NCBI GenBank assembly: GCA_028583415.1
Contig: CM053270.1
Span: 53,578,173 to 53,642,172, forward strand
Length of the DNA: 64,000 nucleotides
Direction: 5' to 3'
Origin: Protea cynaroides
Lineage: Eukaryota; Streptophyta; Magnoliopsida; Proteales; Proteaceae
Positions 57,324 to 64,000 of this stretch are shown in pieces. The notes beneath the pieces were generated by a model. That model searched no databases. It was not told where the DNA came from and saw only the letters and a program-made list of their open reading frames with translations. The position numbers were made by a program, and so were the translations under genes. Positions within the stretch are counted from its first letter, which is position 1. Each line of letters opens with the position of its first letter.

Positions 57324-59533
57324 TGTAAAACCCGCACACTACTAACCGGGTCTAACCTTACATTCTCGTGTCGTGACAGGTCTTCCCATCATAATTGGCT
57401 CAAACGAACCAACCGTATGAAGAAACCACAAAGCCAGGTGAGCAAACCAGTCAAACCAGTAAATTTGGTTTGTGTGGTCGACGGATTTTGCGACCATAAA
57501 GTCGACCACACAAACCCAGATCTAACTCCGTGTTTAGAAAACTTTCCTAATTTGATGAGGACTTTCTCTTAATTGAGAAATGACTCTATATGGAGGTTTT
57601 CCCTCTATATAAAGTACATCCCTCAGCTCTCTCTCACTCTTTTGGATCAAACCTAAACCCTAAATCTAAGAGAGAAGAAGAAGGAAAAGGAGACTTAGAG
57701 AAGAAGATTGGAGAAGGATTTGCAGAAAAAGTTACTATCTCTTTCTACAGCAAGGAACAAAGATAAGGAACTATTTCTGTAGATGTAGGTTGATTAGGAT
57801 TGATCTCCCACCAATGAGTTGATGAGCTGAACCCAATGTTATGATTGAGATCATGAAATTTCCCAATTAATCTCAAGGAGAAACCATGGAAATAGGTTAG
57901 GGATAAATTGTTGATGGGAAACCCATGAATAAGGCCATAGAATGATCCTAGAAGGTGTTCCAATGATGAGCCAAATGTTAGACTGAGAAATACCCACGAT
58001 ACAACCAAAAAATTGTGTGGTTGCATCACTGGTCGACCACAGAGTGAGCAGTGAGTCGACCACAGACTCTCGGGAAGATTACCCAGGGTTGTGTGGTCAC
58101 ATCAGTGGTCTCACAACCCATCGACCACACAGTCGACCACACAATGTATGGTCGACATATACCTGCGACCACTAAATCGACCACTCAGTTGCAGAAATCC
58201 TAATTTGAGACCAGACTAGATTTTATATTGTTGTAACCTAATACCATCAAACTCTAATCTACATTCATAAATTGTCTAGATTGTCAACTAGTACATGAAA
58301 TTAGTTTAGGTCTTGTTATTATTCCAAAGCTTGAAAGAGATTGATACTATGATCAAAGATGAGAAAACAAGACCTAAACTAACTGGATAATTACAAGCTA
58401 TTGTCTTTCTTTTATTTTTCCAATGCTATGATTGATGTCATGCTTGTATGATTGTAATGTCCATCTCATATGTCATCCAATATTATTGCTATTCTTGTTC
58501 ATGCATATTTATTTTATTGTTTTACTCTATTGTTGATGATGATAGGAATAGGCATATGTATGTAAGTGTAGTTGGTGTACATGTGTGGGGAAGGGTGTGT
58601 GATCCCTAAACCATGCATCACGTTGATATCATCGTATCGCTGTTACCTTAGCCGAACTAGTATGTCGTAGGGCATCAGGGGGTGTTCGCGGACCATGTGG
58701 TCTTTGACTCTGCCGAGGAACTCTAGCTCTATCTCTATAGACGTATTAAGGGATGCTGGGGCAAGGCCTTTGATACATATTGATGACATCTAGGATTGGT
58801 TAGTCACGAGCCCAGTTTGTAAGTCCTCACCAGTAAGGGCATACATACTAGTATGGGTAGGGCATCAGAGGAAATATCTGGATACTTTAACTCTATCTCT
58901 ATTCCATGATGAGTGCATGTAGGATGGCAATGGTATTTAATCCATTGGGCGGATTCACACACTCGTGTATAGAAGTGCGGTGGCCGCCAATCCTTTCTAT
59001 AGCATAGTTGCAAACTTATACCAGACCAAAAATATAAATTGAATGCATGCATATGTTTGCGCATTATTTTGTTCACTCACTGAGCTCATGTTAGAGAGCT
59101 GACCCTCTGGCGCGCCATTCTTTTTAGTTTCTTATATTGCAGGTGTTACAGTTGAAGACTACATGAATGCGCCAACGCATAGACACGTGGTGGCTATGGA
59201 TGTGCAAGCTGTAGAGGACGAACAAGATACGCCAAGCGAGTGTTTCCACCTTGGTTACACTTAGTGTCTTAATTTCTTATTGACTTATGGGATTTGTAAT
59301 AGTTTACTATATTTTATGTTTTGGTACACTGAAAATAATTGGTCATTTATTATTTATCACTGTAGACTCTCAATTCGTTAATAAAAACTTCCGTTATTTA
59401 TTTACTATCTCTAATTTTCATGTGGTTTAATGTATGGTTTGAGTTGTTGGCACAGTCTTACGAGATCCTGGTTTGAGCCGTTGGTTCTTTAGACGGTTCA
59501 TCACACTTCTGGTTCAACTATTGGGGTGTGACA
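57324..59533 (+). mobile_element. Solo LTR E (diverged Tekay family)
   Basis: 2210 bp from TGTAAAACCCGC to GGGGTGTGACA, flanked by CAAAT and CAAAC (one mismatch). It shares the family layout: a TATA-like TATATAAAG at 57606, a TAGCTCTATCTCT subrepeat near 58722 and a motif cluster at 58030-58195. Here the motif has become GTCGACCACA and TGTGGTCGAC instead of GGGTCGA. Confidence 0.85.
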
Positions 59534-59580
59534 CAAACAGCGGGGAATAGGTAACGCACTTCAACGCCATCCATTTTCAG

Positions 59581-60435
59581 GGCCCCTGTTCACTGTTCAC
59601 GTGAATAGTTCCCTCCCTGTTCAATTTCTTTTTTTTTTAATTTCTGCAACTGCCTAGGCAGTTCCAACACTTCCCCACCCCTCCACTGCTTCCCCCTTAT
59701 GTCAAGTTTTGATTTCCCCTACCCTTCTCCTTTTTAATCCTTATTTATAATTTTTTGAAACTCTAACCTTCCCTACTGTCAACGGACTTCATGTCTTTAC
59801 TTCCTGCTCTTTTTTCTTATGAATGTATGTTAGTTCACCTATTGTAATTTCCCCTGCAGCATGCAGTTTTCTATTATCCTTGTCAACAGTTTTTGTTATT
59901 GGTAGACAGAAAACTTTAGTTTCATGTCCTATTTTTTTTTTTTAATTCACTGTAGACAACATGTATTCTTTTCATGATCTGTTTTAGTTTTTCTGTTACT
60001 ATTAACAACAACTCACTGTTGGATAGAACCCTATATTGGCCCTTATGTTATAGCCTCATTCTGGTTAGTATTAAACTATTTCTTTTATGTTCTGCGTTGA
60101 CTTGTTACTGAATTACATGAAACTGGTTTCTTAAGCATTAAAACATGACTGTTATCATTTTAGGAACACTGAAATTTTCTGCATAATAATTTGTCGAATG
60201 CTGTCTTTAATTGCTGATTCCTATTTTACTTTAATGATCATTGCTTAGTTGGTAAATCATTGTTACGAATACACTGATCATTATTGGATAAAATTCAGCT
60301 CTAAATCTCTAAATATAAGACATCTATGATGCTGCCACCTATCCTAACTAGCTAAACTTTAGGTAACCTAATACCTGATTAGCTGTAAATGTAGGAGGCC
60401 CTAAATAGGCCCTAAACCTACGCTGTCCCTCATCA
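59581..60435 (+). repeat. 5' LTR of element F, truncated
   Basis: It lacks the first ~240 bp of the LTR; its end CCCTCATCA precedes the primer-binding site. It is highly similar to the inverted LTR at 56131-57262. Confidence 0.83.
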
Positions 60436-60509
60436 ATTTGGTATCAAAGTATAGGTTTGAGTGTCTTATAGTTTTTTGTTAGGATTCCTACCTAAGAATA
60501 AACCCTTAT

Positions 60510-61030
60510 ATGTCCACTCGTAGAGCTAAAGCTTACCAAGCCATGTTAAATCCTCCTACTGCCCCAATTACATCCTTGCAATGGGAAAGGTTGCTTCAGT
60601 AGAATAAAGAGACCTTAAAAGCCCTTCAAGCAAATCATGAATTGCTTAGAGCTGTCCATGTTGGGGTGGCCACTAGTAGAACAGACCATGTGGCACAAAC
60701 TGTTAGCCATCAAGCCATTGACAAAAATTTCCAAAATATTACAGCAAGGCTTGCTGCTATTGAGACATCTGTCTAAAGTTTTGATGGACAACAAGGCAGC
60801 AACATACAAGACATGGACTTTGTGCTTGGTTTACCTAAGACCTCGAGAGGCCATGATTATGTCTTCATGGTTGTGGTTCACTTTTCGAAAATGGCACACT
60901 TCATTCCGTGCTCCAAGACTTCGTATGTTTCAGCTATTGCCAAACTTTTCTTTTGAGATATTGTTAAGTGTCATGGGTTGCCTAAAACCATAGTGGCAGA
61001 TAGGAATGTCAAGTCCACTAGTCATTTCTA
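60510..61030 (+). pseudogene. gag-integrase fusion remnant of element F
   Basis: Starts at ATG 60510 (MSTRRAKAYQAMLNPP). TAG at about 60600 and TAA at about 60774 interrupt the gag part (KALQANHELLRA, ARLAAIETSV). After FDGQQGSNIQ the frame passes directly into integrase (DMDFVLGLPKTSRGHDYVFM, KMAHFIPCSKTSYVS, then the KTIVADRNVK block). The protease, RT, RNase H and the N-terminal zinc part of integrase are absent. A TGA at about 60957 and a final TAA follow. Confidence 0.8.
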
Positions 61031-61306
61031 ATGAACTTTGTGGCGAATGTTAGTTACTAAACTCTATTTCCAAGAACTGAACCATTGGCTTCATTCCCTT
61101 TAAGATTTGTCTAAGTCACCAATCCAAGATACCCATAGACCTTATCCCTATTGTGTCTAGCTCTAAGACATCCCAGTCAACCCAGCCTATCGCAGTCAGC
61201 CCAGCCTATCCCAATGCAGCATATACATGACTTACATGTAGAGAATTGATGCAGAGTAACAGCAAGTAATGATCAATATAAATCCAAAACAGCTGTACAC
61301 TAACGA

Positions 61307-61857
61307 ATGCAAGAGTTTTTAGAGGCTGAAATGGTGATAGTCAAAATTAAACTCAAGTGTTTCGTCAAGGGAAAGTCAAGCAAACTACATGCCTGTAGTG
61401 TAAGTCCTTTCAAGATTCTTAAAAGAGTAGGAGCTAATGCTTATGTGCTTGAGCTACCTCCCGACATGAGAATCAACAACATTTCCAATTCAAGGATCTG
61501 GTTTCTTACCATGACCTTTTTATTACTTATTTTATCTATCCTGATATCGTTGATGCATTTCCCTTCATTGTCGATACCTCTACGTCCAAACTTATTTCCC
61601 TTCCTGCATCTTCTAATCCTCCGATACCCCAGTTTGATCAGCGTATTGAGGAGATTGAGGATATTCTTGATGAGAGAGTTACTTCTTCACATACTAGTGG
61701 TACCCGAAAGTTCTTAGTTCAGTAGCGTGGACGACCTAATGTTGACTGCACATGGATCTCCATTGAGGAGCTAAAGCAGTTCAACTCGGCTATGCTTGAG
61801 CATTACTTGAGTTTGTTATTCACCGGAGTTGAATTCTTCCAAGTCGGAGAGAATTGA
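61307..61857 (+). pseudogene. Integrase C-terminus and CR-like tail of element F
   Basis: It begins MQEFLEAEMVIVKIKLK and KSSKLHACSVSPFKILKRVG, NAYVLELPPD, the GPY/F-type module. A frameshift and a stop follow. Further on, in another frame, RGRPNVDCTWISIEELKQF and LEHYLSLLFTGVEFFQVGEN match the C-terminal tail typical of CRM elements. The stop is TGA 61855-61857, the first three bases of the 3' LTR. Confidence 0.75.
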
Positions 61858-62962
61858 TGAGGACATCCTAGCAGTTTTCAGCTAGGAGCAGCAGATCAGC
61901 AGCTTTTCATTTTATTTTATTTTTTACAGTCTATATATTTTATGTATATTTCTTATTTCTAGAAACTGTTTGAATCTATTTCTGTTTCTGTCCTTTTTTT
62001 GTATTTTAATCTGTATTTTATTTACAGCATGTAAGAAAACCTCCCCAACCCCTTTCACATGTCCACTACCCCCCCCCCCCCACCCCCCTTCTTGTTAGAA
62101 TTTGAATTTCTTTAAGTTAGTGGAGTCGTAGATGCCCATAGGCAGTTCCAACAAACCCCCCAACCCCCACGGTTTGGCTTGTATGCCCTTTTGTTCTGTA
62201 ATGAAGAATGCAATATGAAAGAAGAAAAGTAATGGAACTCTCTTTCAATTTTTCTCTTCTCTTCTCTTCTATCCTTCCCCTCTTTTCTGTATTATTTCTG
62301 AATTATTTATTCCCCCTCTTTCTGAACCCTCTTTTCATATTATCTCTATATGGGTTTTTTTTTTAAATCTAATACTCTTCCCAGCCCACAATATTCAATT
62401 TCATGTTTATGTTATGCTCATTTTAAAGCATGTCTAATAATCCACTATCAACCCCTACCTGCAACATTTATTATTCCATTACCTCATTGTTCATTCTGCC
62501 ATTATGAGATAATTTACTTAAGTCTCAGTTTCTGTTTTTATTTTAACATACACAGTAAATGTCAACCCATGTACTGTTCAGTTTCTGAACTCTGTTAACA
62601 GCACTTCCCTATCCTATACCGACATGTATTGGTGCTTATATTTCAACATAGATACTGGTAAGTAACCTAGTTCTTTTATATTGAAAATATTGCTATATTT
62701 ATATGAAATATTGCTGCATACAACTTGTCGAATGCTGTCTTATTAATATTGAATCTTATGTCACCCTATTTGATTATTGTTGAGTTGGTAAATTACTGTT
62801 AGGAATATATTGTTCATTGGTTTATAAAATTCAGCTCTAAACACTCTAAATTCAACACATGTATGTTGCTGCCTTCTGTCCTGGCTAGCTAATCATTAGG
62901 CAAGCTAATACCTAGCCTAACTGTAAGTGTAGGAGACCTAAACCCTAGGCTGTCCTACATCA
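61855..62962 (+). repeat. 3' LTR of element F
   Basis: 1108 bp from TGATGAGGACATCCTAGCAG to CTGTCCTACATCA, both ends intact. It lacks the G-box palindrome seen in element G; the corresponding stretch near 62060 has C-rich sequence. Confidence 0.87.
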
Positions 62963-63748
62963 TTACCTATCTGCTAAACATCACCATACATGGTGACACC
63001 TTACACATTATTCTAAACAGCACCATATACTAAAATCTAAAAAAAATTTCATCTAGACCCCATCAAAGATTGCTAACATCATCTACACCCATAAGAATGC
63101 AAAAACATCACCTTGGTCCACTTAACTGACGGAAATCACTAAATTTGTTGAAATACAATTTTACCCCTCAAATTATAAATTGTAAAATTAAAAAATTATG
63201 TTCATTTACTAATTTATCCTTCAAATCAAAATTGTATTTATCATGACCAACCCCGGTTTCGCTATGGTTTTCAACCCGACCCGCCCGACTTCGAAGATCC
63301 ATCTCAGGATTCTTCCTTGCCCGATATGATTTCTGCGATTATTTTTCCATGGTGTCGTCTTCTTCTTCTTTTCCCCTTTCTTTATGATTTCTTTTTCTTC
63401 TACTAAAATATAAGGGAAAGCTATGAATCCTTAGAGAGAAGCATGTATATCAACTCTTCAATTCTCATCTTTGGATCTCATATCGGTTCCGTATTCCCAC
63501 ACCCCCAAGCTTTAATTCATTTTTTTTTTTTTTGGTAAAATATGAATGATTCATTGGAGTTTCTTCCGTCGTAATTTTGTCTGCAACTTTAATTTCTGTT
63601 TTACTACTGTGATTCGAACGAAACCTCACTAAAAATGTCTTCAATCACGATATCATGATATGGGGGTTGAGATGGAATCATTAGTTATTTGGAGGATTCA
63701 ACGGAGGATCCACAATAGAATGGTGATTCATACCTAATGATTCAGAAA
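62963..63748. other. Right-edge non-coding DNA
   Basis: AT-rich, no convincing reading frame or exon. CATCACC and ACTGACGGAAAT phrases near 62980-63140 recall the ends of the MULE at 37676, but no partner end is in the window. A T15-GGTAAAA run at 63519 may be another micro-retroposon. Confidence 0.45.
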
Positions 63749-64000
63749 ACTCAGATCTGAAGAGAATAACTAGAAGAAAACTCAGATCTAAAGAACGTTT
63801 TAAGAGTGATGCAGAAAACTTTAGATCTGAAAAAAACAGGTTCAAGAACCGAAAAAAACATTGGAGAAAAAACAAGAATGTAGAGCTGAAAAAAAAAACT
63901 CAGATCTGAAGAGAATAACTAGAAGAAAACTCAGATCTAAAGAACGTTTTAGGAGTGATGCAGAAAACTTTAGATCTGAAGAAAACAGGTTCAAGAACCG
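63749..64000. repeat. 149-bp tandem repeat, cut by the window end
   Basis: The unit beginning ACTCAGATCTGAAGAG at 63749 recurs at 63898 almost unchanged. The second copy is cut off at 64000. Within each unit CAGATCT/TAGATCTGA recurs three times. Confidence 0.88.

Larger units (their letters stand above)
59540..62962 (+). mobile_element. Element F, internally deleted CRM-clade chromovirus
   Basis: 5'-truncated LTR (59581-60435), primer-binding site TTTGGTATCAAAGT at 60437, 1.4 kb interior, and a full 3' LTR (61855-62962). The interior joins a gag N-terminus to integrase and ends with the integrase C-terminus, the same plan as element G. It is not autonomous. Confidence 0.83.

Overview
The window is nuclear DNA of a seed plant. 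The evidence is two spliced plant genes, a NINJA-family transcriptional adaptor and a plant ABCA half-transporter, set among plant-type LTR retrotransposons, a LINE, MITEs and SINE-like repeats. Nothing identifies the species; the GC-poor sequence and repeat-rich introns would suit a woody eudicot or magnoliid, but that is a guess. No bacterial, organellar or viral genome and no CRISPR array was seen.

Layout. 1-1745 is polypyrimidine DNA, AT-rich DNA and degenerate tandem repeats. 1750-29207 is a deep nest of retroelements. The oldest layer is a LINE (20866-22411, minus). Its reverse transcriptase was split by a plus-strand Tekay/Del-like chromovirus (element B, now 15817-20865). B's gag was split by a minus-strand Tekay element (A, 1750-15816). 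A's 5' LTR was split by a solo LTR (C, 12478-14751, duplication CCTTT). Further along the same LINE a non-coding Copia-type element (22417-29207, duplication AAACC) inserted, and its 3' LTR received another Tekay solo LTR (D, 22661-24931, duplication ATAAC). Between its primer-binding site and gag, element A carries an antisense extra gene with its own apparent leader intron and a 14-residue coiled-coil repeat.

29208-33085 holds the NINJA-family gene (plus strand, two exons). Upstream of it are five perfect G-boxes and three extremely short poly(T)-GGTAAGA inserts flanked by target duplications. 33086-44870 is intergenic and full of small non-autonomous elements: fold-back MITEs, a hAT-type MITE with an exact 8-bp duplication inside a probable Pack-MULE, a ~700-bp inverted repeat, and two tRNA-like SINEs.

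44871-51178 (minus) encodes the last 12 exons of an ABCA half-transporter, open throughout, with all nucleotide-binding motifs. Its N-terminal exons are not visible. The intron upstream contains a complete but internally deleted CRM-clade chromovirus (G, 51406-55838, duplication CTATC), an inverted pair of related LTRs, a further solo LTR (E) and a second CRM derivative (F, to 62962). Both F and G lack protease, RT and RNase H and join a gag N-terminus to integrase, so they look like members of a non-autonomous subfamily. The window ends in a 149-bp tandem repeat.

Only the NINJA-family and ABCA genes look like functional host genes. Every element coding region carries stops, frameshifts or deletions.
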